From CAYZED01 sp964477445 (GTDB lineage: Bacteria > Bacillota > Clostridia > Lutisporales > Lutisporaceae), in NCBI GenBank assembly GCA_964477445.1, contig CAYZED010000026.1:1-33229 (forward strand): 33,229 nt of DNA, read 5' to 3'. How positions within the stretch are numbered: the stretch's first letter is position 1; the number at the start of each line of letters is the position of its first letter. Below the pieces are notes generated by a model that saw only the letters and a program-made list of their open reading frames with translations, did no database searches and had not been told where the DNA came from. Position numbers and translations under genes: made by a program. Positions 1-6,485 of the stretch are shown here, piece after piece.

Positions 1-165
1 TATTTCAATTATGGATTTATGAAGCTTCGATTTTAAATCGGCATTTTTATCAAAATTATTGGTAATATCATTATCAATAAATGCGACTGAATTTCTTTCA
101 GATTCTGAACCATTATCTAAAATTGGCTTTACTTTATTTCCTTCAATTCTCTTTAAAAGTGACAT
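1..165 (-). CDS. cpaF: CpaF/TadA-type secretion ATPase, N-terminal fragment (cut by window edge)
   Basis: Only the first 55 codons are present; the gene runs off the left edge. The ATG at 163-165 follows a GAGGGA ribosome binding site and lies 9 bases after the stop of the CpaE-like gene. The peptide begins MSLLKRIEG and ends in LKSKLHKSIIEI, which resembles the charged amphipathic start of CpaF proteins ahead of their ATPase domain. CpaF is the cytoplasmic hexameric ATPase that powers Flp pilus assembly. No Walker motif lies inside the window, so the call rests on the start pattern and on its position after tadV-tadE-tadG-cpaB-cpaE. Confidence would become near certain if the neighbouring sequence showed a type II/IV secretion ATPase domain. 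Confidence 0.72.
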   Translation of the reverse strand, partial: MSLLKRIEGNKVKPILDNGSESERNSVAFIDNDITNNFDKNADLKSKLHKSIIEI

Positions 166-174
166 TTAAATCCC

Positions 175-1395
175 TCATTTCCCAAACCCAAAGAATGTTT
201 TCTTCCCATGACTCTTTTGCAACTCTTTTTGATATCCTTTATCATAAATCATTAGCTTTGTTATATCCGTAATTGCTTCTGTTACCTTAGCATTAGGGCT
301 TGTAATTACGAAGGGTATTCCTCTATTCGCTGCTTTTACGACGATTTTGCCATCACTTGGGATTTGTGACCCAATCTTCATGTCTAGAACTTCTTCGCAA
401 TCCTTAATTGTAACCCCAAAATCCTCCGAAGCTCTGTTCAAAACCATTTTTACTTTGCTATCTAGATGCAGAGTTTTAAGGAGTTCCATACAAAGTTTTA
501 TATTCTTTATAGTTGGCAAATCCATCGACATGATTATAAATATTTGAGTCGACATATCTAGTGCCCCTAGCAGAGTATCATGAAAAACTGGTGGTGTATC
601 AATTATAATATAGTCATATTTTGATCTCAAAAGTGTCAGTAAATCTTGAACAAATTCTGCGTTTACAATCTCTGCATATTCTGGTCTAATAGGCGCTGGG
701 AGTATTTTTACGCCTGATTGATGAGTAATTAAATATGATTCTACAAGTTCAATGTTTAATTTATTCTTTTCTTGAGCCAGTTCAGAAATACTTCGCTTTG
801 GCATTATATTCATGTATACTGCCACATCTCCAAATTGAAGATCCAAGTCAAGAAGAAGTACTTTTTTCCCTGTGGTTTTGGCCGTCTGAACTGCCAGATT
901 AACCGCCAATGTCGTCTTCCCAACTCCACCCTTTGTCCCAAATACCGTCACAATCTGCGGTGTCTTAATATCACTATCGCTGCCATTGTTTTTGACTAAT
1001 TTCATCCTGTTTTTTCGACTTTGTTCATTATTATATGCTGTTCGTATCGCAGAAATTAATTCTAAGTGCGTAAATGGTTTTTGAAGATAATCTCTTGAAC
1101 CAGCGTTCATAGATTTTTTCATATACTCATTATCGCTAATAACACTCATCATTATCACAGCAATCTCTGGATGCTCTATCGAAATTTTTTCAGTAGCTTC
1201 AATCCCATTAATCACAGGCATATTTACATCCATAAGAACAACATCTGGAAGAAGCCTCTCAACCTTTTTTAGTGCTTCCTCTCCATTTATGGCTTCTCCA
1301 ACTATTTCAATATCTTCTTCTAGCGAAACGTATTCTCTTATTGCATTTCTAAGGCCTGTAGCATCATCGGCTACTAATAATCTTATCTTCTCCAC
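175..1395 (-). CDS. cpaE: CpaE-like Flp pilus assembly protein: receiver domain fused to a ParA/MinD-type ATPase
   Basis: The protein has about 406 residues. Residues 1-120 form a CheY-like receiver with the acidic pair D10/D11, phospho-acceptor D56 (LMDVNMP) and K106 (LQKPF), so the whole phosphorylation site is intact. From about residue 147 comes a MinD/ParA ATPase with the deviant Walker A KGGVGKTT and a later DTPP motif. CpaE proteins help place or localise the Tad secretion machine at the membrane. I chose the GTG at 1393-1395: GGAGGTGAG lies just ahead of it and overlaps the stop of cpaB. The TTG 15 bases further upstream has no such site. It lies between cpaB and cpaF. Receiver-fused CpaE proteins are known, but an intact phospho-acceptor suggests real input from a histidine kinase, which is inference. 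Confidence 0.9.
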   Translation of the reverse strand: MEKIRLLVADDATGLRNAIREYVSLEEDIEIVGEAINGEEALKKVERLLPDVVLMDVNMPVINGIEATEKISIEHPEIAVIMMSVISDNEYMKKSMNAGSRDYLQKPFTHLELISAIRTAYNNEQSRKNRMKLVKNNGSDSDIKTPQIVTVFGTKGGVGKTTLAVNLAVQTAKTTGKKVLLLDLDLQFGDVAVYMNIMPKRSISELAQEKNKLNIELVESYLITHQSGVKILPAPIRPEYAEIVNAEFVQDLLTLLRSKYDYIIIDTPPVFHDTLLGALDMSTQIFIIMSMDLPTIKNIKLCMELLKTLHLDSKVKMVLNRASEDFGVTIKDCEEVLDMKIGSQIPSDGKIVVKAANRGIPFVITSPNAKVTEAITDITKLMIYDKGYQKELQKSHGKKTFFGFGK

Positions 1396-1400
1396 GGCTC

Positions 1401-2120
1401 TCACCTCCAAGGATTTTTTATTATGTCGTCAACTGTTATTGCTGGTGTGATAGTTTTCTCATTATCAATTGGAGACCTCAGTATAACTGATACAGTGCCT
1501 CTTTCAACTGCCATTTTGAGTTTCAATGAATCTTTAACACTAACTGCTAGAACAATTGTTTTAGCTGGGTCAGCATTAGCTGCTTGAGTCGTGTTTGCTT
1601 TATCTCCAATTTCTGTTCCAACTGACAAAATCTCAACATCTTGAAGTACTAGAACTGTATAGTTTATTGGAGGTTCTTCATTTCCAGCCAAATTAGCTAT
1701 TACATCTACTCTGTCACCTGGTTTTAGTAGTGCTGAAATACCTGTTAATTCTGGTATCATTATTGCCCTTTTCCCGACTGGGATTTTATAGCTCAGCCCT
1801 TCTTTATTATCTCCGATCGCAATAACTTGATTAGATAAGATTTCTTCTCCTTGGTTAATTGGTAATAGCGCGATTTTGCCCACAATATCTGATCCTTTGG
1901 TTATATTAAGCGGCATTATTTCATTAACGAGAATTTTCTTTTTCATCAACATTGTTTCTATAATTACACTTTTTTCTGGTATTGCAACTTTTGCAACAAT
2001 AATATTTATATATTTTGAATTCTCGATTTTGCTAGTAAAACTATTAATATATACATAAACTAGAGCTGCTGAAAATATTCCTAATATAATTGCAAGTAAT
2101 AAAACAAATCTGTTTTTCAT
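1401..2120 (-). CDS. cpaB: Flp pilus assembly protein CpaB/RcpC
   Basis: This 239-residue protein has an N-terminal membrane anchor (about residues 5-27) followed by an SAF-type domain: alternating hydrophobic strands with VAKVAIPEKSVI near residue 45, a middle segment GKRAIMIPELTGISALLKPGDRVDVIANL, given here only as a landmark near 117-147, and a C-terminal strand-rich part. CpaB/RcpC lies on the outer side of the membrane in the Tad pilus system. In a monoderm its exact role is unclear, but it is a standard part of the locus. It sits between tadG and cpaE, and its stop codon overlaps the cpaE ribosome binding site, so the two are probably translated together. The ATG start follows a weak AGAGATGAAG site. 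Confidence 0.9.
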   Translation of the reverse strand: MKNRFVLLLAIILGIFSAALVYVYINSFTSKIENSKYINIIVAKVAIPEKSVIIETMLMKKKILVNEIMPLNITKGSDIVGKIALLPINQGEEILSNQVIAIGDNKEGLSYKIPVGKRAIMIPELTGISALLKPGDRVDVIANLAGNEEPPINYTVLVLQDVEILSVGTEIGDKANTTQAANADPAKTIVLAVSVKDSLKLKMAVERGTVSVILRSPIDNEKTITPAITVDDIIKNPWR

Positions 2121-2231
2121 TTTTCTTCATCTCTTTTCATAGATATTTTTTGTATAAATTCTTTTTCAAAATATAAAATAATTTATTTATTCGTTACTTA
2201 TTTATTCGTTAGTTGTTAATTCATTTGTTTA

Positions 2232-3176
2232 TTAGTTAGTTAGTTTTACTCCGACTAATCCATACCCACTGACATTCATGTCAATATCGCCTTGTGCAAC
2301 AGTTCTTACGAAAGTGCCTGTAACATTACAGCTACTTCCTTCCCCCTCTACAGAATTCAGTAAGAAAACTGAAAATCCCTTTACTATAACATCGCCAGAT
2401 GTTAGTTTTTCTATTACAGGAATGAATACCAATCTCTTGCAATCTAGATTAAACGAGGTCGCAGTGCATTTAGGGACATGTGTACATTGTGTCATTCGAT
2501 AATCTATTGCTCTAACTGTCGGATTTGACATATTCCCTGTTTTAACGTCAATTATATCTCCGATTTTTATTGAGGCTCGATATCCGTAAGTTAGATTATC
2601 TTCATAAGTATTTGCTCCTGGTCCCCCAAGCGCTAAAGCTCCAAACCAGCCAGTTTCTGATGAACCAGCACCCACCTTTAAAGTATAGGTTTGTCCAAAT
2701 TGGAACCCACCGTCTTCTACCCCTAAAGGCACTACGCCTGCTATCGCAGTTATTCCACCGACCCTCGCTATTGCCCTAGTGGTTACAGTGCTTTGCGAAA
2801 CATCAGCAATTTTACCAAATATCATTTGTACATTTTTTGTGACGACAGCTTCAATTCCTCTATTATTATCAATTATTGTGAAAACGACTTGTGAACTGCT
2901 CACTCCGTTAGATGTCGCATACGCCTGTGCCACTGCAAGTGCTCCACTTGGGTTTCCAGGAAGCTCTTGTGCTCCTGCTAAAACTGCTGCGTCGGCTGCA
3001 TTTGTGATTCTAGCTTTAATTAGATAAACTAATCCCGCATCAACTACCACCGCTGCAAGCAAGAAAAAAACTGACATAAATATCACTATAAGCACTAGTG
3101 CGTTTCCGTTTTCATCTTTCGATAATTTTTTAAGAAAACTTTTTTCTAAATTGTTTTCTAATTTTCCAAATAACAT
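2232..3176 (-). CDS. tadG: TadG-like pilus assembly protein (TadE/G N-terminal segment)
   Basis: The protein has about 314 residues. Near residues 22-45 it has the TadG signature: a charged run with DENGNALVL, then a membrane helix, then VVVDAGLVYLIKARITNAAD, which marks the putative Flp pilus assembly TadE/G-like domain. The rest is an extracellular, strand-rich region with at least four cysteines (CTHVPKC, LDCKR, SSCNV) that could form disulfides. It lacks the von Willebrand domain found in long TadG proteins. The ATG at 3174-3176 is chosen because GAAGGTGAG lies 4 bases upstream; a GTG 9 bases earlier overlaps that site. It is probably a minor pseudopilin-like component next to tadE and cpaB. 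Confidence 0.85.
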   Translation of the reverse strand: MLFGKLENNLEKSFLKKLSKDENGNALVLIVIFMSVFFLLAAVVVDAGLVYLIKARITNAADAAVLAGAQELPGNPSGALAVAQAYATSNGVSSSQVVFTIIDNNRGIEAVVTKNVQMIFGKIADVSQSTVTTRAIARVGGITAIAGVVPLGVEDGGFQFGQTYTLKVGAGSSETGWFGALALGGPGANTYEDNLTYGYRASIKIGDIIDVKTGNMSNPTVRAIDYRMTQCTHVPKCTATSFNLDCKRLVFIPVIEKLTSGDVIVKGFSVFLLNSVEGEGSSCNVTGTFVRTVAQGDIDMNVSGYGLVGVKLTN

Positions 3177-3202
3177 TTGTCTCACCTTCGATTTCTTCAG
3201 AA

Positions 3203-3640
3203 TTACTCAACCCTCATCACCGTTTTACCCTTTACGCTCATATTCGTGCCAATCAATGTCGTAAATACTGGATCGTACATCGGTACTAAGTATGTAACTT
3301 CTATTGTAACTGCTGAGCCTCTAATTCTGCTCCCAGCCGTCGGTGAAATGGATATAGTAAGTTTTGTGCTATCTAGAAGCATTGCAGAAGTCCTTAATGT
3401 AACTGCCGCACTAATATCGTTATCCGATCCACCAACTGTGGCAATCCTTGCTCCCTCTCTAGCGGCAGTAGTTACAGCTAAGTAAGCTGCAAATCCTCTT
3501 CCATATTCAATTATCCCAAAAATCAAAATAAGTAGAATTGGAAGAATTATTGCCATTTCGACCAGAGCCTGCCCGCTCTGATTTTTGCCCAAACTTTTGT
3601 CCAAATTCTTTTTAGATTTATTTGCAGTTTTAAAAATCAC
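3203..3640 (-). CDS. tadE: TadE-like minor pseudopilin
   Basis: The protein has about 145 residues. It carries a TadE signature: a basic N-terminus, SGQALVEMAIILPILLILIF with the conserved Glu after the GQA motif, then IEYGRGFAAYLAVTTAAREGAR. In the Tad system TadE is processed by the TadV peptidase and works with TadF/TadG in pilus assembly. Start choice is between two GTG codons 9 bases apart. The downstream one (3638-3640) has GGGTGA five bases upstream and is preferred. It lies 26 bases upstream of tadG on the same strand. Confidence 0.88.
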   Translation of the reverse strand: MIFKTANKSKKNLDKSLGKNQSGQALVEMAIILPILLILIFGIIEYGRGFAAYLAVTTAAREGARIATVGGSDNDISAAVTLRTSAMLLDSTKLTISISPTAGSRIRGSAVTIEVTYLVPMYDPVFTTLIGTNMSVKGKTVMRVE

Positions 3641-3706
3641 AATAATCACCCACTTATTTTCGATTAGCCAAATCTATTAGAATATGCTAACTTGCTTTAA
3701 ACAAGC

Positions 3707-4249
3707 CTAAATATATAAAAAAACATATGCGATAATTACTCCGGCAGCGATTGCCACTCCATAAGGGAACATATATTTTTCATCGTCAACGTTAAATGAA
3801 ACTATTTTAAATTTACTTCCAAAAAGAACTAAAATGCCTTTAAAGAATACTTTGAAGGTTCTGAAAAGACGTTTTCTAAATAGGAGAATAAAAATTGCTA
3901 TTACTCCACCTGCTATACCCATTCCCAGCGCTGTATACATCAGAAAATACCAACCTTTTATCGATCCTATAACAGCAAGAAGTTTAACATCTCCACCGCC
4001 AATACCGCCAGCCATAAAGGGAATAATCAAAACCAAAAGTCCAACACCAAAACCTATTAAGCTAAATATAAGACCATTCAGTCCCATACTAAAAAAATTA
4101 ATAATAATACCTATCAAAAATGCAGGGAGCAAGATAACATTGTAGATTTTTCGCTCTTTTAGGTCTGTATATAAGCATATACAAACTACCAAAATCAACA
4201 AAATATCTGACAAAATGCTTATGCCAATTATTCCATTCGCTCCACTCAT
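3707..4249 (-). CDS. cpaA: Type IV prepilin peptidase, TadV/CpaA family
   Basis: This protein of about 180 residues is almost entirely membrane helices. It is an A24-type aspartic peptidase that cleaves and matures Flp pilin and TadE-type pseudopilins at the cytoplasmic face of the membrane. Both catalytic regions are visible: YTDLKERKIYN after the first helix, supplying the first Asp, and GGIGGGDVKLLAVIG, the GxGD motif with the second Asp. Its small size, with no N-terminal methylation domain, fits TadV/CpaA better than PilD. The ATG at 4247-4249 has AAAGGGTGATTGGA in front. The reading frame stays open upstream, but that extra part would run through a terminator-like hairpin and is unlikely to be translated. 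Confidence 0.9.
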   Translation of the reverse strand: MSGANGIIGISILSDILLILVVCICLYTDLKERKIYNVILLPAFLIGIIINFFSMGLNGLIFSLIGFGVGLLVLIIPFMAGGIGGGDVKLLAVIGSIKGWYFLMYTALGMGIAGGVIAIFILLFRKRLFRTFKVFFKGILVLFGSKFKIVSFNVDDEKYMFPYGVAIAAGVIIAYVFLYI

Positions 4250-4266
4250 TCCAATCACCCTTTCTG

Positions 4267-4302
4267 AAAAAAGCAGACCCTCAATTATGTCAAGGATCTG
4301 CT
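4267..4302 (-). terminator. Hairpin terminator or attenuator between pilin genes and tadV
   Basis: Reading the minus strand, AGCAGATCCT (4293-4302) can pair with AGGGTCTGCT (4272-4281) with one G-U pair around an 11-base loop, followed at once by six Ts (4267-4272). It lies downstream of the second pilin gene and just upstream of the tadV ribosome binding site. It would reduce transcription from the pilins into the machinery genes. Confidence 0.7.
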
Positions 4303-4366
4303 CTATGAATTGCCTTAAGATAAAATGCAATGTCTAAATATGCTTTTAATTCCATTATACCCTTTT

Positions 4367-4525
4367 TTATACTGCAGTGCTATTAGTTATTCCGTTAAAT
4401 ATATCAATAAGTTTGTCTTTAAAAGCTACCAAAACTGCAATTAGTAATACTGCCACGATACCTATAATAAGCCCATACTCTGTCATCCCTTGACCTGTTT
4501 CTTCATTCCATAATTTTTTTAACAT
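4367..4525 (-). CDS. flp: Flp/Fap-type pilin (second copy)
   Basis: This 52-residue pilin precursor starts MLKKLWNEETGQGMTEYGLI. It shows the Flp signature: a short basic leader, a Gly processing site followed by QGMTEYG with the conserved Glu and Tyr of the Flp motif, then a long hydrophobic helix and a short tail ending STAV. TadV is expected to cleave after the Gly of ETG. It has a GGAGAG ribosome binding site. It lies about 90 bases downstream of a near-identical pilin gene and is followed by a hairpin terminator, so the two pilins form the distal product of the riboswitch-controlled leader. Confidence 0.93.
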   Translation of the reverse strand: MLKKLWNEETGQGMTEYGLIIGIVAVLLIAVLVAFKDKLIDIFNGITNSTAV

Positions 4526-4612
4526 TTTAATCTCTCCTTCGTATATTTATTCATTATTAGTGCATAGTTATGCCTTGTTTGAGTTTCTGCTCTTTTTAAA
4601 GATATTTTTATT

Positions 4613-4771
4613 CTAAACCGCTGTGCTGTCAGTTAATGTATTAAAGATATCTATTAGCTTATCTTTAAATGCTACGAGAACTGCAATTAGTAAAACCGCC
4701 ACAATCCCAATGATGAGCCCATACTCTGTCATCCCTTGACCTGTTTCTTCACTCCAAAGCTTTCTAAACAT
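4613..4771 (-). CDS. flp: Flp/Fap-type pilin (first copy)
   Basis: This 52-residue pilin precursor starts MFRKLWSEETGQGMTEYGLI and ends STAV. The core from ETGQG through DKLIDIFN is identical to the second pilin; the differences are limited to a few residues in the leader and to TLTD against GITN near the tail. The ribosome binding site AAGGAGGTAACG is very strong, as expected for a major structural subunit. It is the first gene after the riboswitch terminator. The hydrophobic helix would anchor it in the membrane before polymerisation. Confidence 0.93.
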   Translation of the reverse strand: MFRKLWSEETGQGMTEYGLIIGIVAVLLIAVLVAFKDKLIDIFNTLTDSTAV

Positions 4772-4814
4772 ATAACGTTACCTCCTTCATTATTTTTGCC
4801 TTCAAAACCAGGCT

Positions 4815-4852
4815 CAAAAATAAAAAAACCACTATAACCGAAGTAGTGGTTT
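4815..4852 (-). terminator. Intrinsic terminator of the riboswitch leader
   Basis: On the minus strand AACCACTA (4844-4851) pairs perfectly with TAGTGGTT (4827-4834) around a 9-base loop containing TTCGG, and seven Ts follow. It sits between the aptamer and the first pilin gene, so it is the likely expression platform. Confidence 0.88.
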
Positions 4853-4871
4853 GTAAGTGACGTTACGGACA

Positions 4872-4960
4872 CTAGCTCCGGCAACTGGCTGACTTGGCGA
4901 AAATTCGCTTTAGTCCCTGTAGCTTTGCGTCACTGCCTTTCAGCAGCTTTGCTATTATTC
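4872..4960 (-). ncRNA. GEMM / c-di-GMP-I-type riboswitch aptamer upstream of the pilin operon
   Basis: The minus strand carries the GEMM-I hallmarks in order: GCAAAGCTGC, a stem closed by a GAAA tetraloop, GTGACGCAAAGC, a second stem beginning GGGACTAAAG with an internal GCGAA/TTCGC hairpin, then GTCAGCCAGTTGCCG. This class senses cyclic dinucleotides. The base matching position 20 of the Vibrio Vc2 aptamer appears to be A (at 4953) rather than the usual G; the A47 equivalent (4926) is kept. Seven bases of the aptamer (AGTGACG) are complementary to CGTCACT just before the terminator, and TAGTG at the aptamer's 3' edge can pair with CACTA of the terminator stem. These are possible switching elements, so an on or off direction cannot be fixed by eye. 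Confidence 0.88.
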
Positions 4961-4983
4961 GATTATTCCTGTGATTACTTATA

Positions 4984-5011
4984 ATTATACATCGTATTTT
5001 TGCAAAGACAA
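4984..5011 (-). promoter_or_regulatory. Probable sigma-A promoter of the Tad pilus operon
   Basis: Minus strand TTGTCT (5006-5011) and TATAAT (4984-4989) are separated by 16 bases. Transcription would begin about 4977, just upstream of the riboswitch aptamer. Confidence 0.65.
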
Positions 5012-5053
5012 TAGGACTTTTGATTCATGGAATTGTCGATAAAGCAGGTCTTT

Positions 5054-5365
5054 TTACAATAGATTGAGATACTCACGCCTACTATCTATTATGGCATAAA
5101 TAATAATCAACTTATCTTCTTCAAATACCTTGTAGAAAACAAGATGCTTTTCAATAATTAAAACTCTATATCCCTGCTTCTTCAATATAGTGTATCTCGG
5201 ACAACTCCCATAGTTGGGAAAATCCTGAAGACGATTAATTGCTTTTTCAATCTTATCTAGATATAAAAGGGCTATATCTGAATTTCCAGAGTCATCAGCT
5301 ATGTATAAAATAATTTCACGAAGTTGTTCTTCTGCCTTATCAGTACGTATTATACTATACTTCAT
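5054..5365 (-). CDS. ParE/RelE-family toxin
   Basis: This 103-residue protein has the RelE/ParE fold pattern: an N-terminal strand YSIIRTDKAEEQL, two helices, a basic central strand with YRVLIIEKHLVFYKVFEE, and the terminal IIYAIIDSRREYLNLL. In this family the toxin either cleaves ribosome-bound mRNA (RelE) or inhibits DNA gyrase (ParE); the sequence alone does not settle which. Its ATG overlaps the stop of the upstream Phd/YefM antitoxin by four bases, the usual translational coupling. The pair lies just upstream of the Tad promoter and faces the same way. A terminator between the two units is not obvious. Confidence 0.85.
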   Translation of the reverse strand: MKYSIIRTDKAEEQLREIILYIADDSGNSDIALLYLDKIEKAINRLQDFPNYGSCPRYTILKKQGYRVLIIEKHLVFYKVFEEDKLIIIYAIIDSRREYLNLL

Positions 5366-5640
5366 CCATTCTTCCTTTCCATTAGTATTTTACGAAGGTC
5401 ATCGAATGAATCCTGTATCGGTGAAACACGTCCATTTTTTACATCTTCTTCAGCTTCTGCAAGCGTTTTTAGCAATTCCAATTCGGACTTCATCTGATAA
5501 TAGTCCTGTAATCCGAGCACTGCGGTATCTCCTCTACCATTTACTGTTATTATTACAGCAGATCTCGATTCTTTGCACTGATTGGAAATCTCTTTATAGT
5601 GATTTCTTAAATCTGCTGATGGTCTAATTATATTTTCCAT
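5362..5640 (-). CDS. Phd/YefM-family antitoxin
   Basis: This 92-residue protein starts MENIIRPSADLRNHYKEI and continues with VIITVNGRGDTAVLGLQDYYQM, a typical Phd/YefM N-terminal DNA-binding and dimerisation domain. The acidic C-terminal half (AEAEEDVKNGR and onwards) would wrap and neutralise the toxin encoded immediately downstream. Such antitoxins usually repress their own promoter. A TGATATAAT extended -10 box lies at 5675-5683 upstream, and the ribosome binding site is GAGGTG. Confidence 0.87.
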   Translation of the reverse strand: MENIIRPSADLRNHYKEISNQCKESRSAVIITVNGRGDTAVLGLQDYYQMKSELELLKTLAEAEEDVKNGRVSPIQDSFDDLRKILMERKNG

Positions 5641-5674
5641 GCTAACACCTCTTTTTTGAATTTATCATAGTCAC

Positions 5675-5683
5675 ATTATATCA
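5675..5683 (-). promoter_or_regulatory. Extended -10 promoter for the ParE/Phd pair
   Basis: Minus strand TGATATAAT sits 35 bases upstream of the antitoxin start. No convincing -35 box was seen, which is usual for extended -10 promoters. Confidence 0.5.
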
Positions 5684-5825
5684 TGATTTGTCTATTATTT
5701 GTTTTATTTTCAACAGTTTTAAGTCAAAATATCAAAAATCGTATGGAATTTGTTTTCAATTAAGCTTATAATAACATTATAGTAAAAAAAATCAAACAAA
5801 ACAATTCGACTGGAGTGATAATTCA

Positions 5826-6359
5826 TTGAAAAAACTTCTCTTTCTCGCTATGCTCATACTTTTATTAGCAATGTCATCCGGGTGCAATATCAACATCACC
5901 ATAACCCCCGACGAGCCTAACCCAGATCCCCTATATGGAAAATACACCTTTGAAATTCCCATTTATGTCTCGAGTTTAAGTTCAGTTTCTGGCGTATATA
6001 TATCCGGAAACCTTAAAGATATGGAATGTAACATAAGCAAAGAGAAATTTGAAATCTATTATAAAGATACTCTCGACCATCGTTTTTTGATACAAAATCC
6101 AAAGTACAAAAAGGAAATAATAGATGTAGAAAAAGAAAAAGACTTCGATTATGCTGTAAATAATGTCGTCTCAATATCTGCTTATAAGGACAAAACTCAA
6201 TATATTATTTACGACAAACATGATAATAGAATTCCATTCCGCATTTATAAACTGGATAATGAAATTTGGTTGGTTTCATACTCGAATACTTATGTAGGAA
6301 ATAATCACAGCGTCCCGCTTATTTTTAGTATATATAAACTAAGATTAAGCACTCATTGA
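5826..6359 (+). CDS. Small lipoprotein of unknown function
   Basis: This 177-residue protein starts at a TTG, preceded by GGAGTGAT. Residues 1-20 are a lipoprotein signal: two lysines, a Leu-rich helix, then a lipobox-like AMSSGC with Cys20 as the lipidation site. After it comes a proline-rich linker (TPDEPNPDP), then a strand-rich domain with no motif I recognise. It would be tethered to the outer face of the membrane. It stands alone between the divergent toxin-antitoxin pair and ilvE. No ligand can be inferred. Confidence 0.72.
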   Translation: MKKLLFLAMLILLLAMSSGCNINITITPDEPNPDPLYGKYTFEIPIYVSSLSSVSGVYISGNLKDMECNISKEKFEIYYKDTLDHRFLIQNPKYKKEIIDVEKEKDFDYAVNNVVSISAYKDKTQYIIYDKHDNRIPFRIYKLDNEIWLVSYSNTYVGNNHSVPLIFSIYKLRLSTH

Positions 6360-6446
6360 ACCTCATTCTTTAAATTGTAGCGAATTGTATAAACAATTTA
6401 TTATAATTCCTTAGATATACGTATTTATTATTAAAAATACTTCTGT

Positions 6447-6452
6447 TATAAT
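6447..6452 (+). promoter_or_regulatory. Extended -10 promoter for ilvE
   Basis: TGTTATAAT (6444-6452) is a perfect TGN-TATAAT element 33 bases upstream of the ilvE start. No strong -35 hexamer is visible. Confidence 0.6.
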
Positions 6453-6485
6453 GAGGTAAAGAATTTATGATTGGGAGTGAGAAAA

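Noticed and set aside
2155..2230. Repeated TTATTTATTCGTTA sequence between cpaB and tadG
   Set aside because: Only two imperfect copies in AT-rich DNA with no palindrome or gene association.
5301..5627. Plus-strand open frame of 108 codons over the toxin-antitoxin genes
   Set aside because: It is antisense to two well-supported genes, without a ribosome binding site or recognisable domain.
6360..6485. T-box leader upstream of ilvE
   Set aside because: The space is too short, there is no T-box AGGGTGGNACCGCG motif, and a promoter lies only 33 bases from the start.
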